Of a DNA stretch of 64,000 nt, positions 31,576-42,674 are shown in pieces. Position 1 is the stretch's first letter. Every line of letters begins with the position of its first letter. Source of the DNA: Coenobita brevimanus (lineage: Eukaryota > Arthropoda > Malacostraca > Decapoda > Coenobitidae); the NCBI GenBank assembly GCA_032717465.1, contig CM064684.1, forward strand, positions 2,106,001-2,170,000. The letters are read 5' to 3'. Both the position numbers and the translations under genes were made by a program. Under the pieces are notes generated by a model. The model was not told where the DNA came from. It did no database searches and saw nothing but the letters and a program-made list of their open reading frames with translations.

Positions 31576-31794
31576 AAAAAATAAATAAATAAATAAAACT
31601 ACACTGAATGAGTAGATGGTGATTGCCTCCTCATACTACAAAGTATAAATAACCATATGTGTATTGTATGTCTGTGTTTATAGTGTTGTGCCGTTCTGTG
31701 TGTTTTGAGTTATGTGTTTTTTCTTTCCAGTCCTTTCTCACTGTTGACAGTACTGTAAGCTTACTGACACCATTTTTTGCTTTCCTGGTTAGCA
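31576..31794. other. AT-rich spacer
   Basis: Contains (AATA)n at 31577-31600. No gene. Confidence 0.5.
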
Positions 31795-32235
31795 AGCACT
31801 CACAATATGGTGCTGCCTACTTCTACCTTTATCATTCTTTTCTGTCTCTGCACGCCTCTCTTCCTACTTCTCCCATCCTTCCTGTCACTTTTCATTACTT
31901 TTCCTTCAACTTCGGGTGACTCAACCCTAAGTGACAAACCTAATGGTTTCCTGTAACCCAAAAACCCATTAACAATGACAGGTGGTACCATACAATCAAA
32001 TAACAGGGTGATGTGGAGCCTACTATGGTGTCTCTGCTGATTGGGTAGAGATGCAAGTGTGACATCCATCCACGAACCAAATCTCCACTCTCTTCTCCCA
32101 ACCACTCCCTGCACCTAGGCACTGTCTGCCACAGAGAAGCATCATTCTCTGCACAGGACACCCCAGCATGAGTGACTGCTGCCTGTAATGGATGGGTCAG
32201 CTTGGCCAGACACACTGGGGTTGCTTAACAACAAC
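31795..32235 (+). mobile_element. SINE-D copy
   Basis: Shared 5' module (GGTGACTCAACCCTAAGTGA, AAACCTAATGGTTTCCTG), then CAACAGGGTGATGTGGAGCC-like 3' module, ending CACACTGGGGTTGCTTAACAACAAC-type tail. Confidence 0.65.
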
Positions 32236-32287
32236 TGCAAATGTACGGTATTTTGTACTGCTCTTCCCATTTGTGTATTTGGCTTTA

Positions 32288-32728
32288 AGTGGTAGGTAGG
32301 GGCATTCACCATCCACTCACTCGATGTTGTGCTGGTTTGGGCGTCTGCCCTTTCCTCTCTTCCATCCTTCATGTCTTTCTTTCCTTCATTCTTTCCTCTT
32401 CCTTCTGCCTATGGGTGACTCTACACTGAATGACAAGCCAAATGGTTTCCTGTACACCAGGAAGCCAATTACTATGCTGGGTGGTAACCATATAACCAAA
32501 TTATGGCGCCTGGTGGTTTAGTGGGTAATTAAGGTGCTCCTATCGGATTGAGCCTGTGTGGGTTTATTTCCAAGGGGTGGCTAGGGTTTATTGTTCAAGC
32601 AATGCCACTCAGGGATGAGTGAGGCTGGTCACTCTCATCTTAAATGTCAGGACCAACTTGCCTAGCCCCGGGCTCCTCTGCTCCTCATGGGGCAACGTAG
32701 GATTGGATGATGGATGGATGGATGGCTT
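32288..32728 (+). mobile_element. SINE-A copy, best preserved
   Basis: GCATTCACCATCCACTCACT, a CT-rich stretch, GGGTGACTCTACACTGAATG, CTGGGTGGTAACCATATAAC, tRNA-like A box TGGTTTAGTGGG and decayed B box GGGTTTATTTCC about 46 bp apart, ATGCCACTCAGGGATGAGTG, and a tail of (GATG)n. The length of about 440 bp is long for a SINE, in line with a composite. Confidence 0.8.
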
Positions 32729-32924
32729 TATTATTATTATTTTTACTCAGTGGGCCATTCTATGTTGTGTTGCTTCTGTGTTTGTGTGTTACTTTCATGA
32801 ATGTGTGTTGTTTTCCTCTAGTTATATTCAGCATTGTTCTTTTTAGTCACTTTGTATTATTCCTCTCATTCTGACTATATACCACTTCATTTCATCCTCT
32901 ATCAGGAACATAAAAGTTAGGCTA

Positions 32925-33120
32925 CTCAGTCCTGGCATTTAAGGTTAATGACCACTCTTTCTCACCCCAGTAACATTATATGAGCAATACACCCCAACCA
33001 GCCCTCAGATGATAACCTTATGGAGCTCTTTCACCCATTAAGCTGCCTGGCATCAATTGGTTGTGCGATTACTACCCAACAGTGTAAACATTTCCAGGGT
33101 TACAGGACACACTTGGCTTC
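32925..33120 (-). mobile_element. Old SINE-A fragment
   Basis: CAGTCCTGGCATTTAAGGTT ... GATTACTACCCAACAGTGTA is a diverged complement of the SINE-A body and 5' module. Confidence 0.45.
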
Positions 33121-33239
33121 TAACTCACAGCAGGCACTGGAAGGCAGCACTGGGGAGGAGGGGGGGGATGGTGTGTACCCCCACCTAACACAAACTTTCT
33201 CGGACACTCATTTACTGTACCAGAAATATCAGGACGTAC

Positions 33240-33382
33240 CTCAATGACGGCCATGACCCCACCGTGCTGCATGGCTGACAGGGAGTTGTGGGTGCTGAGC
33301 AGGAAGAGGAACAGCAACACACTGACTTACGGGGTCTCCATCAATGGCCAGTTTCCTGTGGGTCAGCGCCACTTTGAAGATC
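33240..33382 (-). pseudogene. SCYL2-like pseudo-exon, copy 2
   Basis: Acceptor TATGTGTGCAG, donor GTACGT. The first half reads IFKVALTHRKLAIDGDP; the frame then shifts, and homology continues as VLLFLFLLSTHNSLSAMQ followed by HGGVMAVIE at the donor. The ending resembles the SVIKE end of the corresponding SCYL2 segment as I recall it. The shift disables it. Flanking intronic sequence matches the other copies. Confidence 0.6.
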
Positions 33383-33765
33383 CTGCACACATACACACAA
33401 AGGTGGATTTTAATTTACATCCTATCAACTGTCTTACTCCAACTCACCATGAAACAAGCTGGTCAGATACTGTCTAGAGCTTAATAATATCATAAATATC
33501 ATAAGCAAAACTATCATCATTACTGTATTACCACCAGCCTCACATCACCATCATTACAACCCTAATGCTCACCTTAGGGCTGGGTCAAGGAAGGATCCAG
33601 AAACAAAGAAGGCAGCAGCACACATCGCCCTGGATATTAACTTGGTAGCAGGTCAGGTCTCTGTCTCAACCAGTCACCTGTCCGTCCCACCTCCTGTAAA
33701 ATGGATCATTCTTAACTCTGCGACTTCCAGGACGTATATTTTCATTCCACGTTGTTAATATCTCT

Positions 33766-33885
33766 ATCTATCTATTACAAGACGCCTTAATCCCATAAGG
33801 GGTGGCCACAAACAAATCGCCTCCTTGTCCCCTGCCATTTCACTGCCCTGCTCCCAGCTCACACCCCCCAACCTCATATATCTTT
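33766..33885 (-). mobile_element. RTE-type LINE 3'-end fragment
   Basis: CTATCTATTACAAGACGCCT then CATAAGGGGTGGCCACAAAC and the coding-end complement. Confidence 0.75.
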
Positions 33886-34254
33886 TTACTTTCAGGTTAT
33901 ATTTCATTTAGAGATAGACTTCCCACACTCTTATAGTCAATCTCTCACTTGCCATTCTCCCCACATAGAAAACTCAATTTCCCTTACTCACTAAAGGCAG
34001 GTTCTTGAACAATGCAAACAGCTATCCCTGAGGACATGAATCAAAGGAGGAATGAAGCCCCAACAACAATCTGCGGTCCCTCCTTCCCTTTCCTCTGCTA
34101 CAGGAGGTACACGGCTGCTTGCGACTCTCATGCTAGGTGGTGAGAACTGCTGCTCCAAGTATAATTTTCAGCTCTTCCTTCCCTCCCCATTGCCCTATAG
34201 AAGGTACCACATGACACTTTGGTATACGCTTACTGCCCAACATAGTAAATGCTC

Positions 34255-34290
34255 CCCCCCCCCCACTCTCTCTCTCTCTCTCTCTCTTAG
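34255..34290. repeat. C-run and (TC)n microsatellite
   Basis: CCCCCCCCCC followed by a (TC)n run in the spacer beside copy 3. Confidence 0.85.
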
Positions 34291-34361
34291 TGTACAATGT
34301 CCCCACCTACCATGAACTTTCTTACATACTACTCTACAGTACTACAAATACCAGGCTGTAC

Positions 34362-34504
34362 CTTAGTGAGAGCCATGACCCCAGTGTGCCACATGGATGA
34401 AGGCAAGCTGGGGATGTTGCGCAAGAAGAGGAATGGCAGCACCTTGATGGCCGGGGTCTTTGTCGATGGCCAGCTTCTTGTGGGTCAGCGCCACTTTGAA
34501 GATC
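34362..34504 (-). pseudogene. SCYL2-like pseudo-exon, copy 3
   Basis: Acceptor TGTGTGTGCAG, donor GTACAG. Reads IFKVALTHKKLAIDKDP, then after a frameshift AIKVLPFLFLRNIPSLPSSM and WHTGVMALTK. KVLPFL here is closest of the four to the SCYL2 pattern. Shared intronic flank to 34640; the second block is lost. Confidence 0.6.
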
Positions 34505-34759
34505 CTGCACACACACAAAGGTGGATTTTATTGTACATTATACCAACTGTCTTACTCCAACCCACAAGAAAACAAGCTGGTCAGATACTGTCTAGAGCTT
34601 AATAATATCATAAATATCATAAGCATAATTATCATCATGTTCATCTAGCCTCTTTTTCACATTCACAAGTGGGGAAGTATTATCCTGACAGTAAAGAAAA
34701 AGAAAAATAACTGGGAAAACTATGGTAGCAGTAATCAACAGCAAGCCCAGTGAAACAAG

Positions 34760-35360
34760 ACACTCATCCACTCACCATTCAAGTCCCACAATCCTGGCTC
34801 CACCTCATAGGCACACTTCCCACACGTACTCTCATAATTACCCATCAGACAGCATCAATCCAACAAATGTGAGGGTAAAAAATGGAATGCAAAACCCATC
34901 ATATATTCCTCCACTCAAAACTTATGATGCCAAACCTTGTCGTGCACTTCTCCATACAAAACTCACCCAATCACCCCAAATCCCTTGCGAGCTCCCAAGT
35001 CTCATCAACCCTTATAGGTACCTCTTTATCTATCTATCTATAGCCCGATGGCCTGATCCCACAAAGGGTGGCCGCAGACAAAACGCCTCCAAGTCGCTCT
35101 GTCACCCACCATTTGACTACCCTCCCCCCAACTCACCCCCCCCTCCCTCATATACCTCTCAACTCCATCCCTTCACCTCATCACACTCATTTATCTTAAC
35201 AATCTACCTACTTCTTGACCTGCCACACCTCCCCCCACCTTCAAACTCACTCACATACACCGTTTCACCATCCTATTTATTTTCAGTCTCTGTAAACCAC
35301 ACCATCTAGGCATGCCCTCTACAACCTTGTCCCTGGGTGTCTCTACGCTTTTCATGCATA
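34760..35360 (-). mobile_element. RTE-type LINE 3' fragments in tandem
   Basis: 34760-35020 resembles the 3' UTR of the ATG-tailed family (CACCATTCAAGTCCCACAAT, CCTGGCTCCA). 35022-35360 is the (GATA)-tailed family: CTATCTATCTATAGCCCGAT, AAAGGGTGGCCGCAGACAAA, then the coding-end complement. The latter continues after the pogo MITE at 35710. Confidence 0.65.
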
Positions 35361-35709
35361 CAGTAAACTCTCAATTATCCATTGTCGTAATATCCAGCTC
35401 AACACAATATCCAGCACCAAAATGAGAAAAAGCCGGCGGTTCTAAGGAATATCTGGCAGCGTGGCACATCATCCACTTGTACGCGAGAGCCACTATACTG
35501 TATCATTACTGTATTGTGTTTTATGCTTAGTTTTCATCTTTTACTCATAAGAAAGTTTTTAGGAAAGAGGGTCGAGACATACAGTAACGCAATACCCAGC
35601 TCGACGCCGAATGTTGAGCTGATGGGGGGTACTCAGCAACATCCGACGTTTCGCTTTATTCAGCGTGGGGGTTGGCTTACTTCAGCTGGATAATGAAGAG
35701 TTCACTGTA
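35359..35709. mobile_element. pogo/Tigger-type MITE, 347 bp, TA duplication
   Basis: TA at 35359-35360 and 35708-35709. Ends CAGTAAACTCTCAATTATCC and, in complement, CAGTGAACTCTTCATTATCC. Internal words AATATCCAGCTC and ATACCCAGCTCGACG repeat. It interrupts an RTE fragment. TA target and CAGT ends fit Tc1/mariner-pogo non-autonomous elements. Confidence 0.85.
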
Positions 35710-36290
35710 AAGTTTTTTTGAATCCTGTCTATTCTATGCACTTCCCAACACATTTCTCCACAACTCTAACTCTCTGGCTTTTCATTTTCAAGCCAACGTC
35801 GCTATTCTACAAACACTGTATCAGATCAGTGATGTCCTGTGTGTCCCTGGTATGGCCACCCATCCTATCTAAAACCCAATACAAAACTTTGCAGACCCAT
35901 CACAAAACCTTATACTGTATATCATTCCTGGCTGCACCAATATTACAAGTACTTCTCCAGTTCACTTATATTCTGAAATGAAAGTCCTCCCTGTTATAGA
36001 ATATCTGAACTGAAAGTCCTCCTTGACAGAAAATCTTGATATGAGGCACACAATTCTAAAAAACAGTCTGTCCTAACACACACCACCTCTGTCATTACTG
36101 CATATGACAGAGCCAAACAATACAACTCAGTACATAAAATCATCCCAGTACAAACATTATCAATCCCTCTTCAACACCATCCCATTCCAGACACTCCAAA
36201 AGAATGGAACAACACCTACGAACCAGTACTCACTTCCTGCAAAAGACAATATAACACCTAAATCAGAACATTACATAGTCATGCCCTAGT
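35710..36290 (+). mobile_element. Jockey-type LINE C-terminal fragment, first copy
   Basis: Reads FYKHCIRSVMSCVSLVWPPI, LSKTQYKTLQTHHKTLY, matching the YIRSV..YASPAW...LQ.IQNKAL pattern after the RT domain. The first 40 bases are the tail of the interrupted RTE fragment. Stops throughout. Confidence 0.65.
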
Positions 36291-36565
36291 ATGTGATGAC
36301 TGAGTATGCAACCAACTGATGGAATGATCAATGAAAACTTATACTGTATCAAGTTTTGGGTTAACGACAGCAAAAATCCCTTATACGATTTTTTCGATGG
36401 TTGTGAATGATGATCTTGTGTGGACATGTGCCACCCGTACAAGCCAACAGTCATGTGTCTGAGCAAAGATGGCTTCCGGGTGTTTATAATCGCATCGAAA
36501 GTTAGTTTAAAACTCAACCACAACTGCAAAACAAAGGCGCAAGCCCACAACAAATAGTGCCTTCC
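36291..36565. other. Unassigned insert between two LINE fragments
   Basis: No gene. Moderately GC-rich core (ACATGTGCCACCCGTACAAG) unlike the flanks. It may be a separate insertion. Confidence 0.35.
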
Positions 36566-36945
36566 CAGCATGGGCACCCATCCTATCTAACACCCACTGA
36601 AACACCAAGCAGGTTACACAGAACAATGTTCTACACACCATCAGAGGCTGCACCAAAATCAACCTCACAACTCGCACTTTAAAACTAAAGTCCCCGCTGT
36701 AAGAGAATATTTTGATGAAAGTCAAACAATTCTAGGCAGCAGCTAGTGGTAACACACAACACCCTTGTATTCAAATTCCACAAAAAACAAGTACTGTAGG
36801 CACATAAAACAATCACCAAACAAACACCTCCCTCTCCAGCAACATGACACTTCCAGACATTCTAACGTTATCAATGCTGAACCACATACATACAGTACCG
36901 TACTTGGTTCACGTGCAATACAATAAAACACCTTGATTTGAACAG
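36566..36945 (+). mobile_element. Jockey-type LINE C-terminal fragment, second copy
   Basis: HPI, then NTKQVTQNNVLHTIRGCTKI and NLTTRTLKLKSP parallel the first copy and the LINE at 13696-16247. Dead. Confidence 0.6.
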
Positions 36946-37002
36946 TATATTACAAGTCATCCATCCTACATCCATCTATCGGACCAGAAATAGCAGATGT
37001 AC

Positions 37003-37147
37003 CTTAATGATCACCATGATCCCAGTGTGATGCATGGGTGACGGTGAGGTGAGGACGTTGCACAGGAAGAGGAACGGCTGCACCTAGATGGCCAGGGTCT
37101 CTTTCCATTTGGCCAGCTTCTTGTGGGTTGGCGCCACTTTGAAGATC
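37003..37147 (-). pseudogene. SCYL2-like pseudo-exon, copy 4
   Basis: Acceptor TGGGTGCAG, donor GTACAT. Reads IFKVAPTHKKLAKWKETLAI, a TAG stop, then VQPFLFLCNVLTSPSPMH and HTGIMVIIK. Unshifted, but one stop and several substitutions. The shared intronic block and the second block at 37340-37465 follow on its upstream side. Confidence 0.6.
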
Positions 37148-37647
37148 CTGCACCCACACACAAAGGTTTATTTTATTGTACTTTATACAAACTGTCCTAC
37201 TCTAACTCACAATAAAACAAGTTAGTCAGATACTGTCTAGAGCTTAATAATATCATAAATATCATAAGCAAAACTATCATCATTATTAACACCATCCTTA
37301 TATTACATGTATTATCAACATCAAGACAATTGTAATACCCACCTACAGTAAGGGTAAAGTTGAGGATGGACCCAGAAGCAAATGAAGAGTGTACAAGTCC
37401 ACCTGAAAATTGTCTCGATGGTAAGTCAGGTCCTACCATCTCATCCGCTCACCTGTCCGGCTCAACACACCTGCAAAATTAATCGTGATTAACCCCTGAA
37501 TCGAATTATGCAGTTTTTATTTTATTCTTGTTACTTTCCATAGTCATATTCAGTTTAGCTGAGACTTTTCACAAACAAGAGGGATTACATACAGCCTTCA
37601 CTAACTCCTTTACTACCAGACATGACCTTAACAGTATCCTATGTAGT

Positions 37648-37649
37648 TA

Positions 37650-37680
<31 letters not shown>

Positions 37681-37860
37681 CCTCCCTTCACACCCTACAG
37701 CAGGGTGAGGAGTAGCAATGTCAAGACAGCCCAAATCTGCCCAATCCAATAGGCCATGCTTCCATTCACTCAACATTCAAGCCCCCAGAATCCTGGCTCT
37801 ATCGGACACATCAAAAACGTTCACCACATTCCGTAGCTTCACATAAACGTACCCAATGTA
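37648..37860 (-). mobile_element. RTE-like LINE 3' UTR, (ATG)n tail
   Basis: (CATCAT)n then CCAGACCTCCCTTCACACCC, matching 30640-30850. Confidence 0.7.
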
Positions 37861-37967
37861 GTTAACGGTATGAAAATACAAAAATACAGCACACTGATGA
37901 AGGGGTAACTACAGCAAATATGACTGTTCTCCTAATGTCTTTTTAATTCCCCTTCCCAAGTTGTTGG

Positions 37968-38095
37968 TCTACCCTGGTGTGCTTGGCTGAGCAGATCCAT
38001 TGATCACAAGCAAGGAGCCACACTCTTGTGGCAGGCAGCACCTCACCAGAATCAGAACAGGGTACTTCCACATGGCAGGGTGTGGGGATTTAAAA
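37968..38095 (-). mobile_element. SINE-D 3'-module fragment
   Basis: GGCTGAGCAGATCCATTGAT ... TTCCACATGGCAGGG is the reverse complement of 39640-39775. Confidence 0.7.
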
Positions 38096-38119
38096 TAGAG
38101 GCATAACCCCCAAGAGGAC

Positions 38120-38205
38120 GAGTGGTGTATGACACCATGTATGATAGTCTCAGCCCAGACTGTGTATGGGACCATGTATGATAGTAGTCTCAGCCCAGAC
38201 TCTGA
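38120..38205. repeat. About 40-bp tandem duplication
   Basis: ACCATGTATGATAGT...CTCAGCCCAGACT occurs twice in a row. Confidence 0.8.
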
Positions 38206-39640
38206 CTACTTAGTAAATGTGTTTTGGGGTTCCCTGCCAGGTACCCGGTCTTGGTCTCACATCAGTCCCAAGGTAGTATCTCTTGGGTCACTGGTAACCA
38301 TCCACCTACTACTACCGTTATTTTTTGTGTGTGGGATAACAGGAGCTACACCTTGGCCAACAGTGACACAGGACCATGCAGGGCAGCAGCATACATTTTC
38401 CCTGAGCCAGACACACCATTTCAAATCAGGGTCCAATCCCACACAAGGGGAGTTGTTCCAGTGGGTGTAAAGGTAATTGCATGAGCTGAAAAATGACCTT
38501 ACCAAACCAAAAATAAAGAAACTCATACCTTAACAGAAAATCATACTTACATAAATCTACCTACCTACTTATGAGACAAACTGGAAGACTTTGGGTGCCT
38601 CAAACACTTACTAATGACAAGTGAGAAACGGCCACCACCTAACTCAATGCTTACACATATCCATTTCTAATTCATGGTAAAAAGCAGTGACAATGCTACT
38701 TTATGCAATATTAATTAACTGCTATGTTGAAAAGGCTTACATGAGTGAACCAGGCGGTGCAACCACTCATAGCAATTCTAGTAGTTTAGAGGAAGAGTGC
38801 TAATACAATGAGCTCATGTTAACCAAACATATCGTACATGGTTCCAGACCCCTGTGCAAGAAGTGCGAAATCACAAAATCTTACTAAGAGAAACTTCTGG
38901 GAAATATGAAGCTGGTTACACAACTCGTGACAAGCTACTCTTACACATCATTTTACATCTCCAATTTAACCACCAATGAGGATGTGACACTTCCGGTAAA
39001 CTAGTCGATAGTACTGCACAAGATTACATAATAAACTAAGTACCGTAATAAAGGTGCAGACACTGAGTAGAAGTGAGTGTTCCCGGTGATAATCCACTGG
39101 CTCTACAAGTCTCGGACAAATGTGGCACTCACAATTTTTTACCGTGTTAGTAAAGTCCCATGTTTCCAAGCATTCTGGGTACCAACACACCCCACCACAA
39201 ATCAATAATGCTGCCATATAATTTAACTCATTTTCCAAAATTTGGGTGGCGAGTTCTGTATGCTGTCATTGTGGGAGATATACTGTATGTCTGCATTCAT
39301 TTGTTAGTTTCACATCCAGGCAGTGGTCAAGAATGACAAATATTGATCAACCACATTTCACTGTCCACCAATTTAAAGGAGGAAGATTCACCAGCCAATC
39401 AGCACCCTACTAGCATTTCCCTTTGTTTTATAGCAATCATTTCAAACCATTTGTTAATTGCAGTACTAAGGGAAGACACCAGGATGAATCTGAATCTAGT
39501 TCAATCATGGCTACTGCACAACACTCCCAGGCAGGGAAGCCCAAAGCATATTTACCACACAGTCAAAGTCTGGGCTGAACTATTACTTATACATGTTCCA
39601 AACACCGCTCATTCTTTTGGGGGCTATGCCTCCTCCATTT
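38206..39640. other. No gene seen
   Basis: A minus-strand frame of 90 codons at 38966-39238 has Cys pairs and a hydrophobic segment but no neighbours, splice context or known motif; I do not call it. Confidence 0.4.
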
Positions 39641-39775
39641 TAAATCCCCATACCGTGAAATGCGGAAATACCCTGTTCTGATCCTGATGTGGTGCTGCCT
39701 GCCACAGGAAGGTGGCTCCTTGCTTGTGATCAATGGATCTGCTCAGCCAAGCACACCAGTGTATCAACAACAAAT
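39640..39775 (+). mobile_element. SINE-D 3'-module fragment
   Basis: GATCAATGGATCTGCTCAGC then CAAGCACACCAGTGTATCAACAAC-type end; complement of 37968-38095. Confidence 0.7.
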
Positions 39776-39960
39776 GAATTTTGTATAACTGTGACTTCAT
39801 TAAACAAAAAATGACAAAGAATATCAACTTTACTAGAGATGACGGTCTTCCACCCACGTGTGTTAGTGTCCAAAGTGCATCAGTCCATTATTACATTTTT
39901 TTAAATTGCTGCTGGCTGCCTCTAACAGCCACATGGACAAATCAGCAACCAGTGAGTTTT

Positions 39961-40575
39961 AAGGCTGGTTCACACGAGCAAACTCGTGGCCCTTTTTTGC
40001 CAGACTTTGCTCCCCGGTAGAAATTCTGGCCACTTTTTTTTGCTGTGATGGAGAGACCAACATGTTGGTCTTTTTTGCCAGGATTGGGAGAAAAAGGCCG
40101 GGCTGATTGAAATGGAAACACTGAACAAGGCAAAGCTCTGGGAACGAAGGCAAATATGACATCTTGTGTTTACACCACCGCTGCTACTCTTCTAGGAGCT
40201 GCCTAGCATGAGCCAACCGGCCTACTGAAGTTATCCTCTCATTTAATGTTCTTATGCACTACTACTACTACTCCCACTTTAACATTCATTTCCGTTTGGG
40301 TGTATCTGGTACAACCATGAGTATATCCATCCATCCATCATCCAATCCTATGCTGCCCCATGAGAAGCATAGGAGCCAGCGGCCAGGCAAGTTGATCCTG
40401 ACATTTAAGATGAGATTATTTAAGTAGTGTATGAAGGTATACACAAGGAATCTTATACATGCTTTATACTTAAGAAAATTTATGGATACAACCCCTGAAG
40501 CCACCAGAAAGCATCCCCCTCCACCCTTGAATAGTTATAAAAATGGCCGCGATTTAGCTCGTGTGAACCAGCCTT
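39961..40575. mobile_element. TIR element with ends AAGGCTGGTTCACACGAGC
   Basis: The left end at 39961 reads AAGGCTGGTTCACACGAGCA and the right end, in complement, AAGGCTGGTTCACACGAGCT, at 40575. The left part contains the perfect palindrome GACCAACATGTTGGTC near 40053. A SINE-A fragment (40319-40414, minus) is inserted. No transposase. Class not assigned. Confidence 0.75.
40319..40414 (-). mobile_element. SINE-A 3'-end fragment
   Basis: (CATC)n, CAATCCTATGCTGCCCCATG, CAAGTTGATCCTGACATTTA: complement of the SINE-A tail. Inserted in the TIR element. Confidence 0.75.
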
Positions 40576-40579
40576 TAAG

Positions 40580-41154
40580 GTAGATTCATTAAGCTAATAC
40601 TAAAAACAAAACCTGACAATTAAGATCGCACAGCTGTCCAAGGTCAGGTCTAAATGCATTTTGGTGGTTAATTGTGCAGAGGGGCCCCTGGCACGGGACA
40701 GTTAGGACTGGATTAGATCAGGTAACTGTCCTGATGTTCTTTTACTTGATTTTTTATTTTTTTTAATGTTCTTGCTTTATTTCACTCACTGGAGGGGGAA
40801 AAGAGGGGGGCAGTAACTCAAAAAATGAGACTGATGGTAGAAACAAAAATTAAAATAACACGACATACACCAAAATCCCCCGAGACAAAATTTCAAGCCT
40901 GAAAGGAAAATTGAAACTATAAATTTCCCATTCCATTTACCAAGCATTCTGTCAGGGATGCTTGATTTCATGATGGAGACCAACTACAATTGGCCTGAGA
41001 GCTCATACTCGCCATTAACTTTTGGTAACGTTATGAGGCACTTGGTGAGGTTTGCAGAGAAGTTAGTTCCCTGTTAGGCTATTCTTAATTACAAAATTAA
41101 ACCAATCATTGAAAGATTGTAAGAAAATTAGGATAAACAGAAGGAGGGCTCCAA
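40580..41154. other. Spacer, no feature
   Basis: AT-rich, no gene or obvious repeat. Confidence 0.5.
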
Positions 41155-41555
41155 TTAACCCCTCAATGGCTGTGAGGTAATACATGCGAATGTACCACAG
41201 GTCAACCCTAGGACCATTTTTTTATTATTTTGATTACATATATGAACAGAATCACCTGGCACACCTGCAGGTGTTTTTTAGCTCTCTAAGCCCATCCTGT
41301 GATTTGCTATGATTCATGGAAAAATTCATCAAATGACCATGTACTTGTCAATAATATGTAACCCAATGGACGACAACATGCAAGATGAAGTCTGCCTGTT
41401 TCCTCGCTATCGTTGTACAGGTTTGTGTAAACACACCAATGACCTTTGTTCCTTTCCCATATTTGTTTGCAGTATTTTATAGATTACATTAATTTGATGC
41501 CTACAGCACGTGTACTGTATGGTGTTTTCAACGATGATGGCCATTGAGGAGTTAA
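41155..41555. mobile_element. piggyBac-type MITE, 393 bp, TTAA duplication
   Basis: TTAA at 41155-41158 and 41552-41555. Ends CCCCTCAATGGCTGTGAGG and, in complement, CTCCTCAATGGCCATCATCG. The interior has no coding capacity. Distinct family from the MITE at 23820-23993. Confidence 0.8.
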
Positions 41556-41559
41556 CTAT

Positions 41560-42160
41560 ACAAATATATAAAATTTATGATAGTGATTAGTTTTCGTCGC
41601 TGTATAATTAATTTGACATCCAAACTGTGTTGCTAAGATAATGAGTGGCATCCTTTAGAGAACAGTACGTTGAATCAAACCCAAAACCCTTATATCTGCA
41701 ATTAGGTAAGTTTGGTTGTTATATTAGGTTACGCTGATGGAGGCAATGCAATCACTGACAGACTGACCATGGTGCCGAATTAGCCAAAAAGCTTGACATG
41801 AGAGACGGCCATTTACCTCAATTTGCATGCATAACTACAAATTTCCGTTTTTCATTTTCAAAACAAAATTTGGTTTTACTTAAAAAAAAAAAAAAACGTG
41901 AAGATTATATGTATGGAAGGCCACCTGCTGCTTCACCAAATAATCAAATAAACGAACTGAAGAAATCCTGGCAGTGGTTCCTGATAATGGGATCACAACT
42001 TTATACCAAACCGTGCATCTGTACAGGCAAATAACGTATACCATCAGGGAGTCACAATGCAGAGTAGGAGTCAACAGGTAATGGCAATCTGTATTATATC
42101 AGTGTACATAAGGTCTCACGTGCATCAAAACTGCAAACAAATAGGCATGCAGCTCTGGCA
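41560..42160. other. Spacer, no gene seen
   Basis: AT-rich with an A run at 41883-41896. Confidence 0.5.
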
Positions 42161-42164
42161 GGGA

Positions 42165-42365
42165 GGGACCTACACACGACCAACCCCGGGCTCATCCAAA
42201 TGTGATCCCAGTGGACTGCAGGCCCGAGACGCCCTTCCTCTAAACTCCTAATTTCGGGGGTTTTGGTGGAGGCTGAAGGGGGTTTGTAGACCCTGGCAGC
42301 TCCACCGTCCTGTTATATCGGCGTCACCACATGAAGGCGTCCCTCTCCACCACCTACACATATTC
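42165..42365. repeat. Dispersed repeat E, copy 1
   Basis: CCCAGTGGACTGCAGG ... GGCAGCTCCACCGTCCTGTTATAT ... CACCACATGAAGGCGTCCC. Copies at 43610-43800 and 49800-49990 share these words in order. Confidence 0.65.
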
Positions 42366-42674
42366 CATAACTGTGACACATTTAAAGTTACGCACAATAC
42401 ACCTGGGATCATCCTGGGACAATAAACAATAATTCTGGTGTTAGGATGCGACAGAAAACATACGATAAAAATTCATGGGAATACCGGAACATCCCAATGT
42501 AAACAAGCATGGTGGCCTTTCATTCATTCATCCCGACACCAAATACTGTGACACAATTCATTACATCGCCTCAATAACATCACTGACCTCCATTTGTCAT
42601 ATTCTAGCAATATCAACGTGTCCTACTACGTATTTAAAAAAAATATAACACAAAATGAAATACGCATCCCTCAC

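Noticed and set aside
38966..39238. Small Cys-containing minus-strand protein
   Set aside because: No splice context, no upstream stop/promoter evidence, no recognised motif.
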